Source: an uncultured Ruminococcus sp. (lineage in GTDB: Bacteria; Bacillota; Clostridia; Oscillospirales; Ruminococcaceae). Taken from it: a DNA stretch of 7,540 bases. The notes under the pieces were generated by a model. That model did not search any database and was not told the origin of the DNA. It was given only the letters and a program-made list of their open reading frames with translations. A program made the translations under genes and the position numbers. The DNA is taken from the NCBI GenBank assembly GCA_937894495.1, contig CALCRR010000269.1:1-7540 (forward strand), read 5' to 3'. Shown here in pieces: positions 1-5,317 of the stretch; positions within the stretch are counted from its first letter, which is position 1; each line of letters begins with the position of its first letter.

Positions 1-2
1 GA

Positions 3-236
3 GTAATGGCGGACGGCGCTCTTACTGCAAGAGAAAAGGCGCTCATCGCCCTGGCCATCGCTCACGCCGACAAGTGCCCGTACTGCATCGATTCGTATAC
101 CCAGACCTGCCTGCAGATGGGGATCGATGAAGAGGAGATGACGGAAGCTGTACATGTTGCCGCGGCCATGAAGGCGGGCATCACACTGGTGCACGGCGTG
201 CAGATGAAAAACATCGTTGATAAGCTGGAGCTGTGA
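3..236 (+). CDS. AhpD-like CxxC protein, arsenosugar-associated (5' partial)
   Basis: This is the C-terminal part of a carboxymuconolactone decarboxylase/AhpD-fold protein. The redox motif CPYC (C24 and C27 counting from the ATG at position 6) follows the helix ALTAREKALIALAIAHA, which is typical of the family. In frame, the codon before ATG reads GTA with no stop, and there is no ribosome binding site in view. The family normally has some tens of residues before this helix, so the gene very likely starts outside the window and the ATG at 6 is internal. Proteins of this subtype are encoded next to the arsenosugar radical-SAM gene arsS and are described as peroxidase-like, with the CxxC pair as the expected redox centre; their exact reaction is not known to me. 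The stop codon lies 2 bases before the arsS ATG, so the two genes are translationally close and form an operon. GC of the first 180 bases is about 59 percent, higher than most of the window. Confidence 0.85.
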   Translation, partial: VMADGALTAREKALIALAIAHADKCPYCIDSYTQTCLQMGIDEEEMTEAVHVAAAMKAGITLVHGVQMKNIVDKLEL

Positions 237-238
237 TC

Positions 239-501
239 ATGGATGTAAGAGAAAGATTCGCAGATCTGAAAGAGATAGATGAGTTCACCTCAAAGTTTAC
301 GGACCCGTCGACAGAGATGACCGCGGGCATGGATGTCCTGCAGATAAATGTCGGCAGACTGTGCAACCTTGCCTGCAAGCATTGCCACGTAGAGGCGGGA
401 CCGAACCGGACTGAGATCATGAGCCGCGATGTAATGGAGGCATGTCTCAGGGCGTACGTCAATCAGGGTTTCAGCACCATCGATATCACAGGCGGCGCTC
501 C
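239..501 (+). pseudogene. arsS: ArsS arsenosugar radical SAM protein, N-terminal fragment cut at a junction
   Basis: The first 88 residues match the start of the ArsS radical-SAM family, which in characterised bacteria adds a 5'-deoxyadenosyl group to methylated arsenic on the way to arsenosugars. The radical-SAM motif is CNLACKHC (C42, C46, C49), followed by HVEAGPNRTE, a hallmark of ArsS, and by the SAM-contacting segment DITGGAP at 82-88. The family continues after GGAP with a conserved acidic/Asn-Pro stretch and runs to roughly 300 residues. Here the frame instead goes into unrelated residues that are only the antisense of the next gene. The frame stays open to 829 but that part is not arsS. 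The start is ATG 239 with GGAG 8 bases upstream; a GTG at 233 overlapping the previous stop is less likely. Whether the cell carries a broken gene or the contig is misjoined cannot be told from sequence alone; I favour misjoining. Confidence 0.85.
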
Positions 502-502
502 A
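481..502. other. Chimeric junction between arsS and a DUF2201-type gene
   Basis: Read rightward, positions 481-501 encode the ArsS residues around DITGGAP. Read leftward, the same bases encode WSAACDI of the DUF2201-type protein, plus the first G of the Ala codon that the family would have next. Both protein families are well matched on one side of this segment and lost on the other. A shared stretch of about 21-22 bases in inverted orientation at the exact switch point is what a k-mer-based assembly misjoin would leave; a microhomology-mediated inversion is the biological alternative. The overlap length rests on remembered family consensus for the missing sides, so it is an inference. Confidence 0.75.
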
Positions 503-799
503 CACTTCGCTGTCGATATCCTCGCCGATATACCAATGCCTGAAAATGCAGTGCAGCACCATATGCAGCATATCGTGCACGGGCAGTCTTTCGCTCTTTT
601 TATATCTGCCCAGCAGATAGTGGGGGTCATACCTTATGTTCCTGCCGTCGCAGGCAAAGGTGCCCTCATAGCTCACCGCAGGCAGGCGGCTGAGAGCCTT
701 TGCGAGAAACCTCATATTCAAAAGCAAAGTGCCCGAGGTGAGCGAGCACACCTTTGCCGCCAGCTGAAGCTCTCTGGCTCTTATCTCGTCCTTAGTCAT
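482..799 (-). pseudogene. DUF2201/VWA-type putative metallopeptidase, N-terminal fragment cut at a junction
   Basis: About 106 residues resemble the N-terminal putative-metallopeptidase domain of DUF2201/VWA-like proteins. After a helical start there is the typical strand segment GTFACDGRNIRYDPHYLL at 46-63, then the histidine-rich helix HDMLHMVLHCIFRHW (H75, H79, H83, H88). The HxxxH core suggests metal binding, with Asp76 where a HExxH protease would have Glu. WSAACDI at 100-106 is the family's conserved helix after the metal site. The protein then ends at the junction; the open frame goes on to 290 but is antisense of arsS. Complete members are around 400 residues with a C-terminal VWA-like domain, and are usually encoded beside a MoxR-type AAA ATPase, which is not visible here. 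The start is ATG 799, preceded by GGAGAA about 10 bases upstream. It lies just after the terminator of the hydrogenase-like gene, so it is probably transcribed separately or by readthrough. Confidence 0.72.
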
Positions 800-824
800 T
801 TGCGTATGTTCTCCGAATTAGAAT

Positions 825-858
825 TATAGCCTGAGAGCTTACACGCTCCCAGGCTATA
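825..858 (-). terminator. Hairpin terminator after the hydrogenase-like gene
   Basis: A 14-base stem (825-838 with 845-858) closes a 6-base loop. On the minus-strand transcript its single imperfect position is a G-U wobble, whereas on the plus strand it would be an A-C mismatch, so it serves the minus strand. It starts 15 bases after the stop codon of the hydrogenase-like gene. The following sequence is AT-rich but has only a weak T tract, so termination may be partial. Confidence 0.7.
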
Positions 859-873
859 TTTAAAATATCACGA

Positions 874-2553
874 TCAGTTTCTCTCGGTCTTGCGCAGAGT
901 TGCATTGATCTCATCGACAAGTCTGGATATCTCGATAATAGAATTATTGATGATACCCGAGCTTGCGTTGGTGGTATTTACGTTATCATCTAGTGCGCCG
1001 AATGCTTTGATAGTAGTTTCAAGTATCTCGATGAGCTGCTTAACGCTGTCAGCGTCCATTGTGCTGTTGTTGTTGCAGAACTTAACGATATTCTGCAGCA
1101 GGTTGTTAACGACGCCTGCTCTCTCACTGGTAGCAGTGGTGGACTGACCGATAGTGCCCATGTTGTCGTTTATATCTCTCAGGTCCTTCTTCAGTCTCTC
1201 CGAAAGGTCAAGGCACTCGTTAGTGATCTCAGCCAGACGCTCATGCTGCTCTGCCAGCTCGCTGTGTCTTGCGATCAGCACCGACTTAGCGTGTACTATG
1301 CAGTTATCGGGAGTATTCAGTCCGCGGTAGATAGCAACAGCCATATCATGACATGACCTGTAGCCGCAAGCGTGGCAGTCATAGTGCTTATCCTCTTCGG
1401 TATGCTTGCCCATGATCTCGAAGATAGGCTCCAGCTGGCTGTCGGTAGGAACGGGAGTAGGAGTCTGAGGTCTGTAGTTCCTCATAAAGTCAGAAAGTCT
1501 CAGCTCGTCGTCGAACTTCTTGAACAGTCTGTCCTCACCTGAACGGAACACACCTGTTTTTCTTCTCTTCTTAGCTTCCTTCTCGACCTCTCTCATGGTA
1601 GCCATAACGTCGAAAACTGTCTGGTTGGTGCCTGATGCGGGACCAACGTTGCAGCCGAACTCGCAGGACAGAACGTCGAATACCTCGGGGTGCTTATACT
1701 CGGGCATATTAGCGTACATATCAAGCTCGGGATAAACCTTGTGAACGCCCTCAGAGGTGGTGATGTTGATATCGGGGTCGTGCAGCCAGATATTATCTCT
1801 CAGTCCGCCCGGACGGGGATAAACTGCACCCACCTGACCCTGCTGGTCATCGAAGGAATACTCAAAATCGTCTATAGAGTTTGCAGTGATCCTGATACCG
1901 TTCTTATCAAAATACTCCTTGAGCTTGCCGAAGGTTACGTTGTAATCCACCAGACCAGTCTCTGTAAACTCTGTTTTCTTAGCGATACAGGGGGTGAGTA
2001 CTGCGATAGGATTAGTTCTTCTCAGATACTTTTTGATGTATGTAACAGCACATGAGATAGGGCTGTGTATAGGCGAGAGGTTGTTGAGCAGCTTAGGCTG
2101 ATAGATCTCGATATACTTAACGATAGCAGCGCAGGGCTGTGTGATGACATTGCCTACCTTCTTATCCTGGATAGCTCTCAGGTGAGCCCATGTACAGATA
2201 TCTGCACCGAAGGAAACGTCATAGATAAGGCAGCCCTTTTTCCTGAACCAGTCGAGAATGCCCTTCCACTGGGTGGGGAATACTGTCTTGATAGCAGGTG
2301 TAGCCAGAACTATGAGCTTATCCTTGTTGAGCCTTGACATAGCAGCCTCGGTATCGTCGATATAATCTCTGGCACCGTGGTTACAGGTCCTTACGCACTC
2401 ACCGCAGGTAATGCATCTGTCGGGGTTTACCGTTGTGATGAAACGTCCGTCCTCCAGCATCTTGGTAACGTTAGCCTCGGGTGCGGGACAGTTTCTTACG
2501 CAGGCGTTACAGCCGACGCACTTATCGGGTTTTACGATGATAACTTCATTCAT
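874..2553 (-). CDS. Sensory-type [FeFe]-hydrogenase-like protein with C-terminal coiled coil
   Basis: This 559-residue protein has, in order, two ferredoxin-type [4Fe-4S] motifs (C12/15/18/22 and C47/50/53/57), an [FeFe]-hydrogenase large-subunit domain (about 80-320), a PF04060-type FeS motif (C393, C396, C401, C418), and a helical coiled-coil tail (about 425-559) resembling a chemoreceptor stalk. All four H-cluster cysteines seem present: C141, C189, C297 and C301, with the K192 and E195 equivalents of the L2 motif. The L1 motif TSCCP is TQPCA, so the proton-relay cysteine (C299 in Clostridium pasteurianus CpI) is Pro140, and the L2 and L3 methionines are Thr187 and Leu295. Such changes mark the sensory (HydS-like, group C/D) clade, so H2 or redox sensing is more likely than bulk H2 turnover. 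The tail lacks the classic chemoreceptor hairpin-tip sequence and there is no membrane segment. The start is ATG 2553 with AAGGAGTG 8 bases upstream. It sits 33 bases after the DivIVA-like gene, with no terminator between, so they are an operon. Confidence 0.85.
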   Translation of the reverse strand: MNEVIIVKPDKCVGCNACVRNCPAPEANVTKMLEDGRFITTVNPDRCITCGECVRTCNHGARDYIDDTEAAMSRLNKDKLIVLATPAIKTVFPTQWKGILDWFRKKGCLIYDVSFGADICTWAHLRAIQDKKVGNVITQPCAAIVKYIEIYQPKLLNNLSPIHSPISCAVTYIKKYLRRTNPIAVLTPCIAKKTEFTETGLVDYNVTFGKLKEYFDKNGIRITANSIDDFEYSFDDQQGQVGAVYPRPGGLRDNIWLHDPDINITTSEGVHKVYPELDMYANMPEYKHPEVFDVLSCEFGCNVGPASGTNQTVFDVMATMREVEKEAKKRRKTGVFRSGEDRLFKKFDDELRLSDFMRNYRPQTPTPVPTDSQLEPIFEIMGKHTEEDKHYDCHACGYRSCHDMAVAIYRGLNTPDNCIVHAKSVLIARHSELAEQHERLAEITNECLDLSERLKKDLRDINDNMGTIGQSTTATSERAGVVNNLLQNIVKFCNNNSTMDADSVKQLIEILETTIKAFGALDDNVNTTNASSGIINNSIIEISRLVDEINATLRKTERN

Positions 2554-2586
2554 ATCAAAAACACTCCTTAAAAATGTTATTTATAT

Positions 2587-3756
2587 TTATTTGTCAAGAG
2601 CTTCTGCCTGTGCAAGCAGAGCTGCAAGGTCCATACCGCCGTCACTCTTCTTGGCTTCTTCCTTCTTGCCGCCGCCGAGAGACTCAGCCTGTGCAAGCAG
2701 CGATGCCAGATCTACGCTGCCGCTGTCCTTGCTTTCATCTTTCTTATCGCTTCCGCCGCCGAGAGCATTTGCCTGAGCCATAAGTGCTGCCAGATCAACA
2801 TCTCCGCCGTCTGCTGCAGCCTTGCCCTCCTTGCCGCCTATAGCCGCTGCCATAGCCTGCAGCTTTTCAAGCTCGCTGCTGCTCTTCTTCTTGTTCTCTG
2901 CATTCTTTACTGATGAGGTCTTTTCATACTCGGGCTCCTTGGGCATTACGGGAGCTATCACCTTAGGCTCTCTGAATACGGGGACTCCGCCGCTCTTCAG
3001 CTGCTTTTCAGCCTTATTGAGCATCTTCTCCGACTTATCGAGCTTTGCAATGCCGTCCTTTTCAAGGTCCTCCAGCACTGCTCTCAGCTTAGCCACCTGC
3101 TTGCTGAAATCGTCTACATCAGAAAGCAGCTCAGCTTTCAGGTTGCCCGAAGCCACCTTCATCTGCTCGGCATTGTTCTCAGCCTCGGCAGTGATCTCGG
3201 CAGCTCTCTTTTCAGCCTCATAGATTATCTTTTTTGCCTTGTTGTTGGCGTCTACTATCATATCATCGGCAGCCTGCTTAGACTTTTCGTCTATCTCGGC
3301 AGCCTCTTTCTTCGAGGTCTCAACAAGAGTGTTCGCAGACTTCTGCGCCTCGATAAATACTGCGCTGAGAGCCTCTGCCGTGCTGTTAGCCTGCAGTGCT
3401 GCCAGCTTTGCGTTTGTGTCTGCAAGGGCTGTGCTCATGTCGCTGACTGTCTTGCGCAGATCCTCCAGCTCCTTATCCTTGACCCTGTTATCCTCCTCAG
3501 CTGTTTTAAGCTTGTCAGACAGAGTCTCCTTCTGTACCTGCACCTGTGTGAGCTTTGCTCTCTCACCTGCAAGTATGGTCTCGTGAGCCTTTTCCTCATC
3601 AGAGCCCTTCTTATACTCCTCAACGGTGAGCTTAGCCTCTCTCAGCTCATTTTTAAGCTCAAACACCTGCGAATACAGATATTCAAGGCGCTTATCTACC
3701 TCGGTCTTTTCATATCCACCAAAGGTCACTGTCTTAATAAATCTGGTTTCAGCCAT
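2587..3756 (-). CDS. DivIVA-like coiled-coil protein with C-terminal DLAxLLAQAxxL repeats
   Basis: This 389-residue protein begins with a DivIVA/GpsB-like segment, FGGYEKTEVDKRLEYLYSQV at 12-31, which in that family binds membrane or partner proteins. A long charged, Ala/Lys/Glu-rich coiled coil (about 32-265) follows. Then comes a Pro- and Lys-rich linker (about 266-295) and a C-terminal part with three copies of DLA[AS]L[LM]AQA[NE][AS]L at 321-332, 349-360 and 376-387, separated by Gly- and Lys/Asp-rich linkers. EKLQAMAAAI at 297-306 may be a decayed fourth copy. There is no signal peptide or membrane segment. It is probably a cytosolic or membrane-associated scaffold that oligomerises and displays short amphipathic helices. 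ATG 3756 has AGGAGG 10 bases upstream. It is first in an operon with the hydrogenase-like gene, which suggests it organises or localises that protein. No partner is proven. Confidence 0.8.
   Translation of the reverse strand: MAETRFIKTVTFGGYEKTEVDKRLEYLYSQVFELKNELREAKLTVEEYKKGSDEEKAHETILAGERAKLTQVQVQKETLSDKLKTAEEDNRVKDKELEDLRKTVSDMSTALADTNAKLAALQANSTAEALSAVFIEAQKSANTLVETSKKEAAEIDEKSKQAADDMIVDANNKAKKIIYEAEKRAAEITAEAENNAEQMKVASGNLKAELLSDVDDFSKQVAKLRAVLEDLEKDGIAKLDKSEKMLNKAEKQLKSGGVPVFREPKVIAPVMPKEPEYEKTSSVKNAENKKKSSSELEKLQAMAAAIGGKEGKAAADGGDVDLAALMAQANALGGGSDKKDESKDSGSVDLASLLAQAESLGGGKKEEAKKSDGGMDLAALLAQAEALDK
2596..2796 (-). repeat. Three protein-level repeats, period 27-28 residues
   Basis: The 12-residue core DLAxLLAQAxxL occurs three times, starting at residues 321, 349 and 376 of the DivIVA-like protein. 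The plus-strand DNA shows matching blocks beginning GCCTGTGCAAGCAG, GCCTGTGCAAGCAG and GCCTGAGCCATAAG. The codons have drifted more than the residues, so the peptide is being conserved rather than freshly duplicated. Confidence 0.85.
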
Positions 3757-3784
3757 CGACGATTATCCTCCTAAACTATATGAT

Positions 3785-3811
3785 ACAGGTAAAAAAACTA
3801 TCATCACCTGT
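3785..3811. promoter_or_regulatory. Inverted repeat upstream of the DivIVA-like gene
   Basis: ACAGGT (3785-3790) and ACCTGT (3806-3811) form a 6-base inverted repeat with a 15-base spacer, ending 29 bases before the start codon on its upstream side. On the minus strand the sequence TATCAT follows directly and could be a -10 box, but I find no good -35 at the right distance. It may be an operator for the operon; short arms make chance possible. Confidence 0.35.
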
Positions 3812-3853
3812 GCGGCAGAGCTGTGACCCTGCCTTTGTAAAGCTGCATAAAAC

Positions 3854-3890
3854 GGGCACAAAGTTAATCACATCGAACTTTGAAACGCCC
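3854..3890. promoter_or_regulatory. Long inverted repeat between terminator and DivIVA-like operon
   Basis: CAAAGTT (3859-3865) pairs with AACTTTG (3876-3882) across 10 bases, and outside it GGGC (3854-3857) pairs with GCCC (3887-3890) with unequal gaps. On the minus strand the hairpin is followed by GTTTTA. It could be a second, weaker terminator behind the TM1266-family gene, or an operator/leader element for the downstream operon. Confidence 0.4.
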
Positions 3891-3891
3891 T

Positions 3892-3923
3892 AAAAAAACG
3901 ACCGTTGCAGCAGTCCTGCGGTC
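3892..3923 (-). terminator. Intrinsic terminator of the TM1266-family gene
   Basis: On the minus strand, GACCGCAG pairs with CTGC and GGTC (3900-3923), with a small bulge. A run of seven T (3892-3898) follows one base after the stem. It begins 41 bases after the gene's stop codon, and separates this gene from the DivIVA/hydrogenase-like operon. Confidence 0.75.
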
Positions 3924-3964
3924 ATAGATCCCAAACGTCGCCGCCGGGCAAACGGTATGCGCTT

Positions 3965-4210
3965 TTAAACGGGCGCATAAACTGTCTTGGCAGAAACGCC
4001 GTCAAGAGCGCCTACCTGAGACTCCAGCTTGTCGATAACGTCCTGCGAAGCATCAACGGCGATGCTTATGACATTGACGTTTTTTGCACGGTAAGGCACG
4101 CCCATTCTGCCGATGATGCTGTCACTGAACTCGTGCAGCAGATTGTTGATGCCCTCGACCGACTGTGCATTTTCAACGATAATTGCTATCACAGCTACCT
4201 TAGTTTCCAT
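3965..4210 (-). CDS. TM1266-family iron-only hydrogenase system regulator
   Basis: This 81-residue protein matches the small TM1266 family, annotated as putative regulators of iron-only hydrogenase systems and usually encoded with [FeFe]-hydrogenases or the HydE/F/G maturases. Its ends are typical: METKVAVIAIIVEN at the start, then GRMGVPYRAKNVNVISIAVD in the middle, and KTVYAPV at the end. The fold of the family is ACT/ferredoxin-like, built of two beta-alpha-beta units, and the length is what the family usually has. There is no obvious DNA-binding helix-turn-helix, so how it regulates is unclear. I chose the ATG at 4210 because AAAGGA lies about 11 bases upstream. Reading further upstream in frame to 4282 would add a false hydrophobic segment and overlap the promoter. 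Its presence supports a hydrogenase-related role for the adjacent operon, although a terminator lies between them. Confidence 0.85.
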   Translation of the reverse strand: METKVAVIAIIVENAQSVEGINNLLHEFSDSIIGRMGVPYRAKNVNVISIAVDASQDVIDKLESQVGALDGVSAKTVYAPV

Positions 4211-4253
4211 AAAATCGACCATCCTTTCTAAAATGACAAATTTAGTTAATATT

Positions 4254-4282
4254 ATGATAACATAAAAGTAAACAAAATTCAA
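4254..4282 (-). promoter_or_regulatory. Sigma-A-like promoter of the TM1266-family gene
   Basis: On the minus strand TTGAAT (4277-4282) is followed by exactly 17 bases and then TATCAT (4254-4259). Transcription would start near 4247, giving a leader of about 37 bases with the AAAGGA ribosome binding site. Confidence 0.55.
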
Positions 4283-4313
4283 TGGTCACAATGACTAAAT
4301 TCATGTGCAAATC

Positions 4314-4338
4314 TATGTAACATATATAAATTTACATA
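4314..4338. promoter_or_regulatory. Inverted repeat TATGTAA-N11-TTACATA
   Basis: Two perfect 7-base arms (4314-4320, 4332-4338) flank an AT-rich 11-base spacer, about 30 bases upstream of the -35 of the TM1266-family promoter. The unit starting at 4315 is repeated in direct orientation at 4374. It is a candidate operator, though AT-rich sequence gives such repeats by chance fairly often. Confidence 0.4.
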
Positions 4339-4364
4339 TGCAGACATAACTGATATAATATGCC

Positions 4365-4391
4365 AATTGATATATGTAACAAATATCAATT
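4365..4391. promoter_or_regulatory. Inverted repeat AATTGATAT-N9-ATATCAATT
   Basis: Two perfect 9-base arms (4365-4373, 4383-4391) with a 9-base spacer have the layout of a binding site for a dimeric regulator. The interval 4374-4392 matches 4315-4333 at 17 of 19 positions in direct orientation, 59 bases apart, so two related sites may lie upstream of the TM1266-family promoter. Confidence 0.45.
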
Positions 4392-4405
4392 TTTATATAA
4401 TTATA

Positions 4406-4434
4406 GAAAAAAGCGCCATGATATACATGACGCT
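4406..4434 (-). terminator. Intrinsic terminator of the 184-residue hypothetical gene
   Basis: On the minus strand AGCGTCATG and CATGGCGCT form a 9-base stem with one G-U pair and a TATAT loop (4412-4434), directly followed by a run of T (4407-4412). It lies 17 bases after the stop codon. Confidence 0.85.
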
Positions 4435-4451
4435 CATTATCGGTATTATAT

Positions 4452-5006
4452 CTACCAGTCGTTCTGGCAGTCACGCAGCAGCCTTCTGACCTCTTCATTA
4501 TCATAAAGCCCCAGGTCGAACAGCTTATCAGCCTGCCGCTTGGTTATCTTGCCGCTAAGGGAATAGACGAACTGACCGTGCTGTCTCTCGGTGCCGTCCC
4601 AGGAGTCTATTATTTTAAGCCACCCTGCCTTGCCCAGAGCACGCTCGGGATACTTATTGCCGGGAAAAAATTTATCAGCCAGCAGCACCGCAGCCTTTGC
4701 GTGGCTGGTGTAATCGCAGGAATAGGTGTCTCCGTCGGGTGTCATCCAGCCCAGCTTGAAATTTTCATCATTTTTAAAGTACAGCTTCTCAACAGGCAGC
4801 GGCACCTCCTTGTCAGACTCGATTATCTCAACAAAGCCGAAGTCCTCCTCGGTAAAATGATAATAACCGCCCTTGCCGTCCAGCACCACAGGCAGTCTGT
4901 CCTCACCTATATACTCAAACCCCGTGCCTTTAAGACTTTCCACAGTATCACAGTATCTGTAATAGTAAAACCCGGTTTCAGATCTGTAAATGGCAAACTT
5001 CTTCAA
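4452..5006 (-). CDS. Unrecognised 184-residue protein, TTG start
   Basis: I do not recognise this protein. It is acidic and aromatic-rich, with no signal peptide or membrane segment, so probably cytosolic. The N-terminal half looks like beta strands (FAIYRSETGFYYYRYCD at 4-20). The middle holds GWMTPDG at 86-92, His102 in an alanine-rich helix and GWLKI at 128-132, a spacing seen in small domains of unknown function in Firmicutes. The C-terminus (about 154-181) is helical. The start is set by the promoter: the frame is open to a TTG at 5078, but that TTG is itself the -35 box. Transcription should begin near 5043, and between there and 5006 there is no ATG or GTG in frame. TTG 5006 has GGGGGTG 7 bases upstream, so it is the best start. 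It is a single-gene unit with its own promoter and terminator. Confidence 0.75.
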   Translation of the reverse strand: MKKFAIYRSETGFYYYRYCDTVESLKGTGFEYIGEDRLPVVLDGKGGYYHFTEEDFGFVEIIESDKEVPLPVEKLYFKNDENFKLGWMTPDGDTYSCDYTSHAKAAVLLADKFFPGNKYPERALGKAGWLKIIDSWDGTERQHGQFVYSLSGKITKRQADKLFDLGLYDNEEVRRLLRDCQNDW

Positions 5007-5049
5007 GGCGCTGCACCCCCGTTTCTGTTTATCTGTAAATATATTAGTA

Positions 5050-5078
5050 ATTATAGCACATAAATACTGAAATTTCAA
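5050..5078 (-). promoter_or_regulatory. Strong sigma-A-like promoter of the hypothetical gene
   Basis: On the minus strand TTGAAA (5073-5078), a 17-base spacer and a consensus TATAAT (5050-5055). It fixes the transcription start near 5043 and so excludes start codons upstream of that point. Confidence 0.8.
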
Positions 5079-5194
5079 GTGCTTTTTTGTTCATGTTGAA
5101 TTTATGTTTTGTTCACCATATATTGTGTTTTTGCTTTTTTAAGTAAATTTATCTCTGCTTATGCATTATTATTAAATTTTTATCATTTATTTAC

Positions 5195-5223
5195 TTGACA
5201 TTTATTCAAAATGGTGATATACT
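5195..5223 (+). promoter_or_regulatory. Strong sigma-A-like promoter of the zinc-ribbon LRR/kinase operon
   Basis: A consensus TTGACA (5195-5200), 17-base spacer and TATACT (5218-5223). Transcription should start near 5230, inside the small inverted repeat ACTAC-AA-GTAGT (5226-5237), which could act as an operator or a 5'-end hairpin. The leader is about 88 bases. Confidence 0.85.
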
Positions 5224-5317
5224 AGACTACAAGTAGTATTTATTTTAGTAAATATTGTTTATTTTCGTCTAAAAATGACCAAGTCTAAATTCTAATTAAT
5301 GTTAGGGGAGTTGGAAA

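Larger units (their letters stand above)
5007..5317. other. AT-rich divergent intergenic region
   Basis: These 311 bases hold the leader and promoter of the minus-strand hypothetical gene (5007-5078), then AT-rich spacer, then the promoter and ~88-base leader of the plus-strand zinc-ribbon LRR gene (5195-5317). I see no ORF, tRNA or structured RNA. Between the promoters TTTTGTTCA occurs twice in direct orientation, at 5085-5093 and 5107-5115, 22 bases (about two helical turns) apart, just upstream of the minus-strand -35. Confidence 0.7.

Noticed and set aside
290..481. C-terminal continuation of the minus-strand DUF2201-type protein
   Set aside because: This stretch is antisense of well-conserved arsS codons, including the radical-SAM motif, and does not resemble the family.
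233..829. A complete 198-residue plus-strand protein
   Set aside because: Only the part up to about 501 matches ArsS; the rest is antisense of the DUF2201-type gene, and GTG 233 is a worse start than ATG 239.
2822..3586. Plus-strand Ser/Leu/Ala-rich frames that look like membrane or secreted proteins
   Set aside because: They are antisense of the Lys/Glu/Ala-rich coiled coil of the DivIVA-like gene, have no ribosome binding sites, and their hydrophobicity is a mirror effect.
4211..4282. N-terminal extension of the TM1266-family protein with a hydrophobic segment
   Set aside because: It includes the promoter and ribosome binding site, and the family begins at the METKVAV segment.
4313..4504. 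Minus-strand 63-residue frame
   Set aside because: It overlaps the end of the hypothetical gene and its terminator and consists mostly of AT-rich intergenic sequence.
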